A stretch of DNA of 64,000 nucleotides from assembly GCF_900178525.1 (NCBI RefSeq), contig NZ_FXDJ01000005.1:1-64000 (forward strand), in the 5' to 3' direction. Positions 1 through 7,964 of the stretch are shown in pieces. A program made the position numbers and the translations under genes. Under the pieces are notes generated by a model that worked only from the letters and a program-made list of their open reading frames with translations, was not told the origin of the DNA and did not search any database. Source of the DNA: Massilibacteroides vaginae. Its GTDB lineage: Bacteria > Bacteroidota > Bacteroidia > Bacteroidales > Tannerellaceae. How positions within the stretch are numbered: position 1 is the stretch's first letter; each line of letters begins with the position of its first letter.

Positions 1-521
1 AATTGATCGTAAATAGTATATAAACGGACTTGTTTCTGCAATAATTAAAGACATAAAAAGCGATTTCTTATTCTCTTACTTTATTTTGCGCTCCCTTTTA
101 CTATATTGTTTCTCTCGGAATGGACTTTTTACAGTTAGCTTTGGCATCAAGCCTATCTTCTTATCGGATTTTAATTAGACTATCCTAATCAGATTACCAT
201 TCAACAGCGATTAAACTTTATTTTCATCGGTACGTTTTCTTTTTCCATATTTGTGGTAAAGTTTTTCGACAGCTATAGAACGCTTTTTCTATAATATATA
301 GAAGAAGAAAAACATCGGATTCTCAGGACAAAAAGACAAGGGTAATAATTAAAAACAGTCACGATGCATTTAATCACACAAAAACGATGAACAAATTGAT
401 TTTCAGAAACCATTAAAAATTAACACAAGCATATAAAAGCCTGGCCCTTTCCCGGAATCGGGCTGAAGGAGAAGAGTTTTATTAGTTAAAAAAGGGATAT
501 TTACAGTTAAGCAACCGTTTT
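1..521. other. AT-rich non-coding left edge
   Basis: I see no convincing gene in this stretch. It is AT-rich and holds only small hairpins, for example TTCTAT/ATAGAA at 287-303 and a CCCG/CGGG stem near 451-462 that could end the leftward transcript of the recombinase region. It may continue into a feature outside the window. No tRNA, riboswitch or copy of the 21-bp repeat was seen here. Confidence 0.5.
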
Positions 522-737
522 TTACAACGGATTATGTCCCAATCGCCAGATGGAGAGAAGCTGACCGACAGTAGGACCTTGTTTACGTTCTTTGATATAT
601 TCTAATTTATGCCACAAACTACCTAACAACTTTCCGCCTATTTGACAAACAACCGGTATATCAAATGCAACGACGTCCTTACTTTTATCCCAAGCTTTCT
701 GCTTACTTTTATATTGTAAGAACAGCTTGCCATCCAC
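522..737 (-). CDS. Small unrecognised ORF directly behind the recombinase
   Basis: This is a 71-residue basic protein starting at a GTG; I do not recognise its family. It begins only 21 bases after the stop codon of the recombinase and lies in the same reading frame, with no other stop between. It could therefore be a separate small gene, a remnant of a longer protein, or an in-frame tail separated from the recombinase by one stop. The tail is rich in K, W and L (KLLGSLWHKLEYIKERKQG) and looks like a folded helical segment rather than random sequence. No ribosome-binding site is evident. No function is assigned. Confidence 0.3.
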   Translation of the reverse strand: MDGKLFLQYKSKQKAWDKSKDVVAFDIPVVCQIGGKLLGSLWHKLEYIKERKQGPTVGQLLSIWRLGHNPL

Positions 738-758
738 TAATACGCGACTATCAGAAAC

Positions 759-1367
759 TTATATTTTCTTTTTCAACAGAAAATCACGAATAAAGGTCGT
801 CACCGTCAACCGATGAACCTTCAGTTTGCGAGCAATCGCGGAGATCGACTCTTTCCGCTCAAGCATTCGATTGATCCGTTCCTCTTTTCCGGTCAGTTTC
901 CTCACTTTCGAACGACTTCCTTTCGGTCGTCCTAACACTTTACCCTCCGCCCGGCAACGCGCCAGGGCTTCTTTTGTTCGCTGTGAAATCAGATTACGTT
1001 CAATCTCGGCACTCAGACCAAAGGCAAAGGCCAACACTTTTGAACTAATATCATTTCCTAAACGATAATTATCTTTGATTGTCCAGACTTCTATCTCTCG
1101 TTTCATGCAGTCGTTGAGGAGTCCCATAATCATCAACAGATTACGTCCTAACCTGGATAGTTCAGCACAAATAAGGATATCTCCCTTCTGCATTTGTTTC
1201 AACCTGGATCCCAATTTACGATCTTCTACATCTTTACTTCCTGAAATCGTTTCCTCAATCCAAGCATCGACCATCAGCTTCTCGTTCTTTACAAACTCAT
1301 TAATTTCATACCGTTGATTTTCTACATTTTGCTTGTCCGTACTTACCCGGATATACCCATAAACCAT
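759..1367 (-). CDS. Mpi-type serine recombinase (DNA invertase family)
   Basis: The 202-residue protein has the full small serine recombinase layout. The N-terminal catalytic domain (about 1-140) opens with YGYIRVSTDKQ, which carries the nucleophile Ser. The conserved LSRLGRN, a long helix with SAEIERNLISQRTKEAL, and the hinge GRPKGS follow. The C-terminal helix-turn-helix has the form SISAIARKLKVHRLTVTTFI. The sequence is closest in character to the Mpi/Fin invertases of Bacteroides, which flip promoters of capsule and surface genes. No obvious pair of invertible repeats is visible here, so its targets are probably elsewhere in the genome. Family assignment is firm; the global-invertase role is inferred. 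Confidence 0.88.
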   Translation of the reverse strand: MVYGYIRVSTDKQNVENQRYEINEFVKNEKLMVDAWIEETISGSKDVEDRKLGSRLKQMQKGDILICAELSRLGRNLLMIMGLLNDCMKREIEVWTIKDNYRLGNDISSKVLAFAFGLSAEIERNLISQRTKEALARCRAEGKVLGRPKGSRSKVRKLTGKEERINRMLERKESISAIARKLKVHRLTVTTFIRDFLLKKKI

Positions 1368-1414
1368 AATAAAGTATTTTAAATAGTAATATTAATGTAA
1401 CAATTCTCATACAA

Positions 1415-1429
1415 GGAACAAAACGTTCC
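1415..1429. repeat. Short palindrome upstream of the recombinase
   Basis: GGAAC, five spacer bases, then GTTCC form a perfect 5-bp inverted repeat about 50 bases upstream of the recombinase start. It contains AACGTTCC, which is similar in style to small serine-recombinase crossover or operator half-sites. It could be an autoregulatory site. The match is short and could be chance. Confidence 0.25.
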
Positions 1430-1501
1430 GAGTTAGCGTTAAATAAAGTCTAAACAAAGAAAATCAAGAAAATCAAGAAATAAAGACTGGAATAAAAGAA
1501 A

Positions 1502-4396
1502 TCAAAAAGACATAGAGAAAAGTCCCTCTACCTGAAAAGTTCCATAATCAATCGGCTGTGTCATACGAACGCCTACGGAAACAGGGAAATTCAAACGAAA
1601 GAAATTACAATCGGCAAGAATATCTGCTCCAACGGCGTTATAGGTATCCCAACGTCTCTGCTCCTTATATTCTTGATTTGCAGTAAAGTCGTAAAACAAA
1701 TTACTTCTAAACCGTTTGACATATGCCAGATTACCGAGACTCATATCCGGACAAAAGATACTAAACCCGTAATCTGCTTTAGCCAAAAACAATTGTCTTG
1801 TCCGATAAACATAATCATAGCCACGGGTTTTTTCCAGCAATCGTTTTGGGAAGAATAATATTTTTCCATCTGTATTCTGGTATTGATAACCAAAGCGAAG
1901 CATTAATCCATCATTTTTTCTTAAGCCGGGAAGATAAGTTGTCAGGCGGGCAGCATACAGATTTCCATAATTTTCCGTATTAGACGGGCTGAACAAATGC
2001 TGCAAACGCAGTTGATATCCCAAACGCGGATATATGTCCCGGGCCACCATCTTCTGATAATTATAATATCTGAGTTCAGAAAGAACATATTGGAAGTCAC
2101 CAAACTTCCCACTATTAAACTGCTGGTATTTATTATTGGTATAATAATAGGTAACAGATGGTTGAAAACCTCTAACCATATGATTTCGAGTAAAATTAAA
2201 AGGAAGATACATCCGCGCTTCCGCCTCTACCCTACGCCTGTTAGTTCTCAAAGTCCTATCATATTTTTTTCCATCTTCATTTACATCCCATACCAGATCA
2301 AATGCTCTCCCTCCATAATCAACAGAAAGATCTATGACCGGAAACAACCCCATATAAGTCAGTGCTACTTTTCCATGATGTTCACTGTTCTCATAATACC
2401 ATCCCGCCTGCATAATCGTGGTGTTCAACGCATCTTGCGACAGAACCATTGCTCCGGGTTTTACCATTGTTGAAAAATCGTCTCCCTGCATACCGGCAAC
2501 ATCCATTGCATCATAGTAAAAAGGAGCCCAGCTATGGAATCGGAGTAAGTTAAGGGCTTTTCGATAGGGCTTAGATTCAAACGGTATATCCTGAAGTTCT
2601 GTCGTATCAAAATTAAAGTCTTCCTGTCCGGCAAGTGTCTCTGCCAATTCAAAACGATAAGAATTATTAAAATTAGCAGGTGCTTCCGTCAGTTTCTCTA
2701 CCGGTACAGAAACGACACGATACCCCTTGGCATGATAATCCGCAAAGAATAATTGCGTTCCGTCTTCAGATAATGACGGGGTAAACGCTCCGAAACGGGA
2801 AGTCGTTATTTGTTCCGGCTTGCCGGAAACGAGGTCTAAGCGATAAATATTATTCGTCCCATCTGCTCCGGACTCAAAATAAATCGTGTTGTCTTTATAA
2901 TACAAAGAAGAAAGATTCACCGATACAGGAGCCAATATTTCTTTCCATTCAGCTGTGGTACAATCTAACGAAAGGAGACTTATCCCTTTATTACCAATAA
3001 CCAATGCGGCCAGACGATCATCTCCAATAAAAACAAGGTCTTTTACAAAAGCATTCTCCGGCACATTAATTAAAGCGATCTCCTTTTCTGTATTTATTCC
3101 CTTCAACAAGACACTATTTCCTCCGTCTTTACCGGAACGTGAAAACGCGACCTTCTGTCCGTCTTCACTAATTGCTGGTGTAAGCAGACGATCATTCTGA
3201 GTCAATGTACTTATCTTTTCAGTTTCCAGATCAAGACATTTTAAAACAGAATAGTTTTGATGCGTCCATCGCAAACCGGAAATATATTCCGTCCAATAGA
3301 TATTCTTGTGAGAAAGAATCAGCCGGCTGTTAATTGCCCCTATATAAGCAATCCGTTTCTCCACACCATCTTCTATTTTCACCAAAGAATTTATCTCCTC
3401 TAAACCTGATTTTAACGCAACTACAGTCTTTTCATCTATCGCGACCGGATACCGATACGAAGTATAGAGCTTGTTTTCTTTCGACAAGACATTCTGTTTA
3501 TCCGCAAAGCCGGACAATTGATAAAGACTGTCCTGACGGCTCCATTCTTCATTCAAATAAGAGTAAGTATCCTTGAACAAACGCTTTGTGTTTACTCCCG
3601 CATAATGTTTCAGAGCATTAGAAAAAGGAGGAATAGAAAAGAAGCGACGCGGAAAACGATAAGTCACCTTGTCCCAGATATCCGAACCGTAAGACTGCCT
3701 CGCATAAGCAGTCATATGATACCCTAGTGCATAATAGGTCGAAGTAAAGTCTTTATACGACCCCAAATACCATTTATCAAACGAAAAGAAATCGCCATCT
3801 ATCATTTGAGCACGAAAGGGCATATGAAATTCCGAAAGCCTGCCACGTCCGCTATTCGACAATGCCGTTTCTGTTGCCACAGCATCTCCTTCAAAAAACC
3901 AACTCGGAACAGCAAAAGAAGAAACCCCGGATATCTGTTCTCCAAAGAGATAATAAAACGGTTTAAATATCCCCTGCATCAATTTGTCGGTTTGCAAGAC
4001 ATGACGTGACTCATGCAAGACTAATTGCCTGTCCCAACTTTGCGCATACAATGTCGGAGACGGAGTCGGTAAGATTTCCATTCTTCTCGGCGCATAGGCC
4101 ACCATACCGTTCGAAAGCATGTTGCCTGGATGAAGAATCACAGGAAAACGACGTTTTATAGAATGATTCATTGTCTTCATTTCATGCGGATAAGCTATTT
4201 CCAAAAAACGGGCATAATTATACGCCATAGAGTCATTACCGGCAGGATATATAAGTTTAAAATGAGAAGTTTTAGATTGTCGCCATTTCATCGAAGCAGG
4301 GTCTGTACCATAATTCACAAACTGTGCAGTTGCAACAAATGAAAAAGCCAACATAAAAAACAACACATAGTATCTGAAGAAAATTGTACGTTTCAT
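1502..4396 (-). CDS. Outer-membrane gluzincin-like protein with beta-propeller and barrel
   Basis: This is a 964-residue exported protein with a clear signal peptide (FFMLAFSFVATAQ). An N-terminal peptidase MA-like domain (about 40-270) carries the zinc motif HESRH at 128-132, and a downstream glutamate (FFEGDA, near 169) could be the third ligand. Residues about 300-620 contain repeated blocks with SEDG motifs, typical of TolB/PD40-like propeller blades. The C-terminal 330 residues are rich in alternating aromatic strands and end in a Phe (FSMSF), as expected for an outer-membrane barrel. The gene stands alone between the recombinase and the ribosomal operon. The likely role is a surface or periplasm-facing protease or assembly factor; the substrate is unknown. 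Confidence 0.7.
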   Translation of the reverse strand: MKRTIFFRYYVLFFMLAFSFVATAQFVNYGTDPASMKWRQSKTSHFKLIYPAGNDSMAYNYARFLEIAYPHEMKTMNHSIKRRFPVILHPGNMLSNGMVAYAPRRMEILPTPSPTLYAQSWDRQLVLHESRHVLQTDKLMQGIFKPFYYLFGEQISGVSSFAVPSWFFEGDAVATETALSNSGRGRLSEFHMPFRAQMIDGDFFSFDKWYLGSYKDFTSTYYALGYHMTAYARQSYGSDIWDKVTYRFPRRFFSIPPFSNALKHYAGVNTKRLFKDTYSYLNEEWSRQDSLYQLSGFADKQNVLSKENKLYTSYRYPVAIDEKTVVALKSGLEEINSLVKIEDGVEKRIAYIGAINSRLILSHKNIYWTEYISGLRWTHQNYSVLKCLDLETEKISTLTQNDRLLTPAISEDGQKVAFSRSGKDGGNSVLLKGINTEKEIALINVPENAFVKDLVFIGDDRLAALVIGNKGISLLSLDCTTAEWKEILAPVSVNLSSLYYKDNTIYFESGADGTNNIYRLDLVSGKPEQITTSRFGAFTPSLSEDGTQLFFADYHAKGYRVVSVPVEKLTEAPANFNNSYRFELAETLAGQEDFNFDTTELQDIPFESKPYRKALNLLRFHSWAPFYYDAMDVAGMQGDDFSTMVKPGAMVLSQDALNTTIMQAGWYYENSEHHGKVALTYMGLFPVIDLSVDYGGRAFDLVWDVNEDGKKYDRTLRTNRRRVEAEARMYLPFNFTRNHMVRGFQPSVTYYYTNNKYQQFNSGKFGDFQYVLSELRYYNYQKMVARDIYPRLGYQLRLQHLFSPSNTENYGNLYAARLTTYLPGLRKNDGLMLRFGYQYQNTDGKILFFPKRLLEKTRGYDYVYRTRQLFLAKADYGFSIFCPDMSLGNLAYVKRFRSNLFYDFTANQEYKEQRRWDTYNAVGADILADCNFFRLNFPVSVGVRMTQPIDYGTFQVEGLFSMSF

Positions 4397-4433
4397 TCTT
4401 TACTTTGACAATTAATGTTGGTCTGATATTTCG

Positions 4434-4441
4434 CAAAGATA
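4434..4441 (-). promoter_or_regulatory. -7 promoter element for the metalloprotease gene
   Basis: On the minus strand this reads TATCTTTG, an exact match to the Bacteroides -7 consensus TAnnTTTG, 38 bases upstream of the ATG at 4396. No good TTTG element is seen at the usual distance upstream. Confidence 0.55.
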
Positions 4442-4480
4442 CAGATCAAAAATAATATCCTGTCGGTAACGCCTGTTTTT

Positions 4481-4703
4481 CTTGTTTTAAAGCCCAAAAA
4501 GAGGTCGTTTTTCGCACTTTTCTACAACCTTGATATTCAATGCATTATATAGGGCCAAAAACATAAAGGTTATTTTTCGAAAAATAAAGGATATCTTTTC
4601 AAAAATAAAGGTTATCTTTTTTTTTATATAGTATTATAAAAAATCGCCTCATTTATACGCTCCATTTATGTGTGCTGATGCGAAGTCGGAATAGATCCAA
4701 AAA
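4481..4703 (+). repeat. Dispersed repeat element, copy 1, with 21-bp phased core
   Basis: Three core units, ATAAAGG(T/A)TAT, start at 4563, 4584 and 4605, exactly 21 bp apart, with TTTTTCGAAA-like spacers. The core is followed by a T-rich run and ATATAGTATTA. Upstream and downstream sequence from about 4481 to 4703 aligns with the copy at 29508-29720, including CTTGTTTTAAA at one end and GGAATAGAT at the other. There is no open reading frame. It occupies most of the 559-base gap between the protease gene and rplM. Confidence 0.7.
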
Positions 4704-4803
4704 AAGACGAACAACCGGGTAAAAGAGTTGAACGAAAAATACGTTAACACATTCGTTTCCAATAAAAGAGACTTGACAAATCTCAAAAATAGAGGTAATT
4801 TGT

Positions 4804-4833
4804 TTTGTATTTTGAATAAAACCCGTACCTTTG
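4804..4833 (+). promoter_or_regulatory. Promoter of the rplM-rpsI operon
   Basis: TTTG at 4804-4807 and TACCTTTG at 4826-4833 are separated by 18 bases, close to the Bacteroides -33/-7 arrangement. Transcription should begin near 4840, giving a leader of about 115 bases before the GTG start of rplM. Confidence 0.75.
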
Positions 4834-4880
4834 CAAGCCGAATATTATCTAAGTTTAGTCTAAGAGTTTAGTTTTTAGCA

Positions 4881-4912
4881 CATTGTACTTTTACGTGTCC
4901 TTAGATACAATG
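4881..4912 (+). promoter_or_regulatory. Hairpin in the rplM leader
   Basis: CATTGTA (4881-4887) and TACAATG (4906-4912) form a perfect 7-bp stem around an 18-base loop region inside the long rplM leader. Ribosomal protein leaders are often bound by one of their own products, so this may be an autoregulatory structure. That role is inferred. Confidence 0.3.
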
Positions 4913-4955
4913 GGCTGAATTGTTTTTTAGTAATTAATTAAATTTATTTTTAGCA

Positions 4956-5411
4956 GTGGATACTTTAAGTTATAAGACCATTTCTGCAAACAAAGCAACT
5001 GTAAACAAAGAATGGGTGATTGTCGATGCGACAGGTCAGTCTTTGGGACGTATTGGCTCGAAAGTAGCAAAACTTTTGCGTGGTAAATACAAACCAAACT
5101 TCACTCCTCACGTTGATTGTGGTGATAATGTGATTATTATCAATGCAGACAAAGTCGTTCTAACAGGAAACAAGTGGAACGATCGTATTTATTTAAGATA
5201 CAGCGGATACCCCGGAGGACAACGCGAATTCACACCGGCTTCATTAATAAAGAAAGGTGAAGATCGTTTGTTCCTCAAAGTAGTGAAAGGAATGTTGCCA
5301 AAGAACCGCCTGGGAGCAAAGTTGCTTACAAATCTTCACGTATATGCAGGAAGTGAACATCCTCATGAAGCACAGCAACCTAAGTTAATCGATATAAATT
5401 CACTTAAATAA
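4956..5411 (+). CDS. rplM: 50S ribosomal protein L13
   Basis: The 151-residue product matches the L13 family over its whole length. It has the VDATGQSLGRIGSKVAKLLRGK start region, split here only for reference as VDATGQSLGRIGS, plus the conserved GDNVIIINADKV and the VKGMLPKNRLG block. Translation starts at a GTG, as is common for this gene in Bacteroidales; no better ATG exists. It binds 23S rRNA early in large-subunit assembly. rpsI follows after five bases, the classical L13-S9 operon. Confidence 0.97.
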   Translation: MDTLSYKTISANKATVNKEWVIVDATGQSLGRIGSKVAKLLRGKYKPNFTPHVDCGDNVIIINADKVVLTGNKWNDRIYLRYSGYPGGQREFTPASLIKKGEDRLFLKVVKGMLPKNRLGAKLLTNLHVYAGSEHPHEAQQPKLIDINSLK

Positions 5412-5416
5412 GCACT

Positions 5417-5803
5417 ATGGAAGTAGTAAATGCAATCGGAAGACGTAAAGCCGCAGTGGCTCGCGTATTCGTAAGCGAAGGTACGGGAAAGATAATCATC
5501 AACAAACGTGATCTTGCTAATTACTTTCCTTCTACCATTCTTCAGTTTATCGTAAAGCAACCTTTATCTAAACTGGATGCAACAGAGAAATATGACATCA
5601 AAATAAATCTCGACGGCGGTGGTTTTAAAGGACAGTCTGAAGCAGCTCGTTTAGCAATAGCTCGTGCTTTAGTAAAGATCAATCCTGAAGACAAATCAGC
5701 ACTGAGAGCAGAAGGCTTCGTAACTCGTGACCCTCGCGTAGTAGAACGCAAGAAACCGGGACGTCCAAAAGCTCGTAAGAGATTCCAGTTCAGCAAACGT
5801 TAA
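5417..5803 (+). CDS. rpsI: 30S ribosomal protein S9
   Basis: The 128-residue protein has the S9 hallmarks: GRRKAAVARV near the start, the KGQSEAARLAIARAL helix, and the basic C-terminal tail ending RKRFQFSKR that reaches the ribosomal P-site. It lies five bases behind rplM and is co-transcribed with it. Length and both ends are normal for the family. Confidence 0.97.
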   Translation: MEVVNAIGRRKAAVARVFVSEGTGKIIINKRDLANYFPSTILQFIVKQPLSKLDATEKYDIKINLDGGGFKGQSEAARLAIARALVKINPEDKSALRAEGFVTRDPRVVERKKPGRPKARKRFQFSKR

Positions 5804-5940
5804 TGCAGGTTATTCACTTGCATGTTAGAGAAGCGTTTAGTATCTAAATTAATGGGATTTTTTTTGCATGTGTTCATGCCGGGAAACTACCCAGTAATTG
5901 AATGTTAAACACAGAAAGTAAACGATTTAAAAAAGAAAAA
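5804..5940 (+). promoter_or_regulatory. Structured leader before rpsB
   Basis: The 137-base gap between rpsI and rpsB contains several small stems: TTTAG/CTAAA at about 5836-5848, then a T8 run, GCATG/CATGC at 5866-5879, and GGG/CCC at 5881-5892. The pattern could be a processing or attenuation region, or a binding site for S2. No clear TAnnTTTG promoter was found, so read-through from rplM-rpsI is likely. Confidence 0.3.
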
Positions 5941-6783
5941 ATGTCAAGAGTTAATTTTGATCAGTTATTAGAAGCAGGGGTACACTTCGGACACCTTAAA
6001 AGAAAGTGGAACCCGGCAATGGCTCCTTATATATTTATGGAGCGCAATGGTATTCATATCATTGACCTACACAAAACAGTTGCAAAAGTTGACGAATCAG
6101 CTGAAATCCTGAAACAATTTGCTAAATCAGGAAAGAAAGTTCTTTTCGTTGCTACTAAAAAACAAGCAAAACAAATTATTGCCGATAAAGCAGGTGCGAT
6201 TGGTATGCCATACGTTATCGAACGTTGGCCGGGTGGAATGTTAACAAACTTCCCAACTATTCGTAAAGCCATCAAAAAGATGACTACTATCGACAAAATG
6301 ACTAAAGACGGCACATTCGATAATCTTTCTAAAAGAGAAAAACTTCAAATTACCCGCCAACGCGCAAAATTGGAAAAAACATTAGGTTCTATTATTGACC
6401 TGACTCGTTTGCCTTCTGCGTTATTCGTTGTCGACGTAATGAAAGAACATATCGCTGTTCGCGAAGCAAACCGTTTGGGTATTCCTGTATTCGGAATGGT
6501 AGATACAAACTCTAACCCAAATAGCATTGATTATGTAATTCCGGCAAATGACGACGCTTCTAAATCAGTAGAAGTGATTCTGACAGCTATTACAGAAGCA
6601 ATGAATGAAGGTTTGCAAGAACGTAAAGCGGAAAAAATCGATACGGAAGCTGCAGGCGAAGAAGCTCCAAGAAGAGAGCGTAAAGCAAAAGCTACTGTAA
6701 AGAAAGAACGCACTAAAAAAGAAGATGACGACGCGTTGAACGCACAAGTAATCGACAAAGTTGCTAAAGAGATCGAAGAATAA
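5941..6783 (+). CDS. rpsB: 30S ribosomal protein S2
   Basis: S2 is needed late in small-subunit assembly. The start chosen is the ATG at 5941 (MSRVNFDQLLEAGVHFGH), which matches the family start; an upstream in-frame ATG at 5902 would add 13 unconserved residues. The 280-residue protein has the typical KRKWNPAMAPYIF, RWPGGMLTNF and GMVDTNSNP blocks. Its C-terminal extension (about residues 225-280) is highly charged, with runs of E, K and R, as seen in other Bacteroidota. tsf follows, the usual S2-EF-Ts pairing. Confidence 0.96.
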   Translation: MSRVNFDQLLEAGVHFGHLKRKWNPAMAPYIFMERNGIHIIDLHKTVAKVDESAEILKQFAKSGKKVLFVATKKQAKQIIADKAGAIGMPYVIERWPGGMLTNFPTIRKAIKKMTTIDKMTKDGTFDNLSKREKLQITRQRAKLEKTLGSIIDLTRLPSALFVVDVMKEHIAVREANRLGIPVFGMVDTNSNPNSIDYVIPANDDASKSVEVILTAITEAMNEGLQERKAEKIDTEAAGEEAPRRERKAKATVKKERTKKEDDDALNAQVIDKVAKEIEE

Positions 6784-6786
6784 TAT

Positions 6787-6872
6787 ATTCTTAAAATGAA
6801 GTGTGGTGTGTCAGCGTTGCAGTTAATGATCATTCGTTAAGCAGCAGGTTGGCACATCATTTTATTTAGAAT
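6787..6872 (+). promoter_or_regulatory. Possible long-range RNA structure between rpsB and tsf
   Basis: Segments at both ends of the gap can pair: ATTCT (6787-6791) with AGAAT (6868-6872), AAAATGA (6793-6799) with TCATTTT (6857-6863), and TGTG (6802-6805) with CACA (6853-6856). The middle holds the perfect palindrome AATGATCATT. An intercistronic structure could set the S2 to EF-Ts ratio or be a processing site. This is read from pairing only. Confidence 0.35.
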
Positions 6873-6919
6873 GTTACTTACAAAAGTTAGAATAAATCAT
6901 AAAATAAAGATAAAACATT

Positions 6920-7744
6920 ATGGCAGTTACAATGGCTGATATTTCCCATCTTCGCAAAATGAGCGGAGCGGGTATGATGGATTGCAAAAAAGCGTTAGAA
7001 GATGCTAATGGCGATTTTGAAAAAGCGATGGAAATCATTCGTAAAAAAGGACAAGCGGTTGCAGCTAAGCGTTCTGACCGCGAAGCAGCGGAAGGTTGTG
7101 TTTTAGCGAAAGAAAATGGCGATTTCGCAGCTGTAGTAGCTTTGAAATGCGAAACTGACTTTGTTGCCAAAAACGACCAATTCGTTGGCTTGACACAAGA
7201 TATTCTTGACGTTGCCATTGCAAAAAAACCGGCTTCTTTAGAAGAACTTCTTGCCGCTTCTTTAGCTGACGGACGCAGCATTCAGGAACACATTACCGAC
7301 CGTATCGGTGTAACGGGCGAAAAAATGGAATTAGGATTCTATGAATTCACTACCGGTGTTGCTACTGTTTCTTATATCCATCCGGGAAATAAACTGGCTA
7401 CTATCGTTTCTTTCAACCAGGAAATCGATCATCAGGCAGCTCGTGATGTAGCGATGCAAGTTGCCGCTATGAGCCCGGTATCTGTACGTCAGGACGAAGT
7501 TCCTGAAAAAATCATCAATCAGGAATTAGAAATTGCCCGCGACAAAGCTCGTGAAGCAGGTAAACCTGAGGAATTGTTAGACAGAATCGCTCAGGGAGCT
7601 CTTCAGAAATTCTTCAAAGAAAACACATTGTTGCAACAGGAATTTGTGAAAGATCCGAAACAAACAATCGAACAATATCTACAGAAACAAAATAAAGAAC
7701 TGACTGTCGTAGCATTCAAACGCGTTTCGTTGAATGTTGACTAA
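6920..7744 (+). CDS. tsf: Translation elongation factor Ts
   Basis: EF-Ts is the guanine nucleotide exchange factor for EF-Tu. The 274-residue protein starts with the family's UBA-like domain (MADISHLRKMSGAGMMDCKK). The conserved KCETDFVAKN follows near residues 75-85, then the dimerisation core with HIAR-like VAMQVAAMSP. The start ATG at 6920 is preceded by an A-rich leader (aaagataaaacatt). A strong terminator lies 26 bases behind the stop, so tsf closes the operon. Confidence 0.97.
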   Translation: MAVTMADISHLRKMSGAGMMDCKKALEDANGDFEKAMEIIRKKGQAVAAKRSDREAAEGCVLAKENGDFAAVVALKCETDFVAKNDQFVGLTQDILDVAIAKKPASLEELLAASLADGRSIQEHITDRIGVTGEKMELGFYEFTTGVATVSYIHPGNKLATIVSFNQEIDHQAARDVAMQVAAMSPVSVRQDEVPEKIINQELEIARDKAREAGKPEELLDRIAQGALQKFFKENTLLQQEFVKDPKQTIEQYLQKQNKELTVVAFKRVSLNVD

Positions 7745-7769
7745 TCATTGCTTCTTTTAAGTATAAGAT

Positions 7770-7806
7770 GAGCCTGGGTTAATATTAACTCAGGCTCTTT
7801 TATTTT
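7770..7806 (+). terminator. Terminator after tsf
   Basis: GAGCCTG and CAGGCTC bracket GGTTAATATTAACT, giving an almost perfect 14-bp palindromic stem at 7770-7797. It is followed by TTTTATTTTTTA, a typical intrinsic terminator. Confidence 0.85.
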
Positions 7807-7964
7807 TTATTGCCCCTTGTTGTAGCAGCATATATCGCGCAAATATCCAATTTGAATCTGATTTATACTGCAAATAATTGCGTTCAAATGCTGTAATACA
7901 AAAATAATTAGTTTAATTTGTGATAAATAAGTTTGGAGAAATATCTTCTCCTCATTAAACGTGA

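Noticed and set aside
1-1500. Invertible promoter controlled by the Mpi-type recombinase
   Set aside because: I could not find two matching inverted repeats flanking a promoter near the gene; only a single short palindrome is present.
1997-2473. Plus-strand reading frame of 158 codons opposite the metalloprotease gene
   Set aside because: It lies wholly within a well-supported gene on the other strand, has no family features and no start signals; it is a shadow frame, as are many similar ones opposite the susC, dnaE and nag genes.
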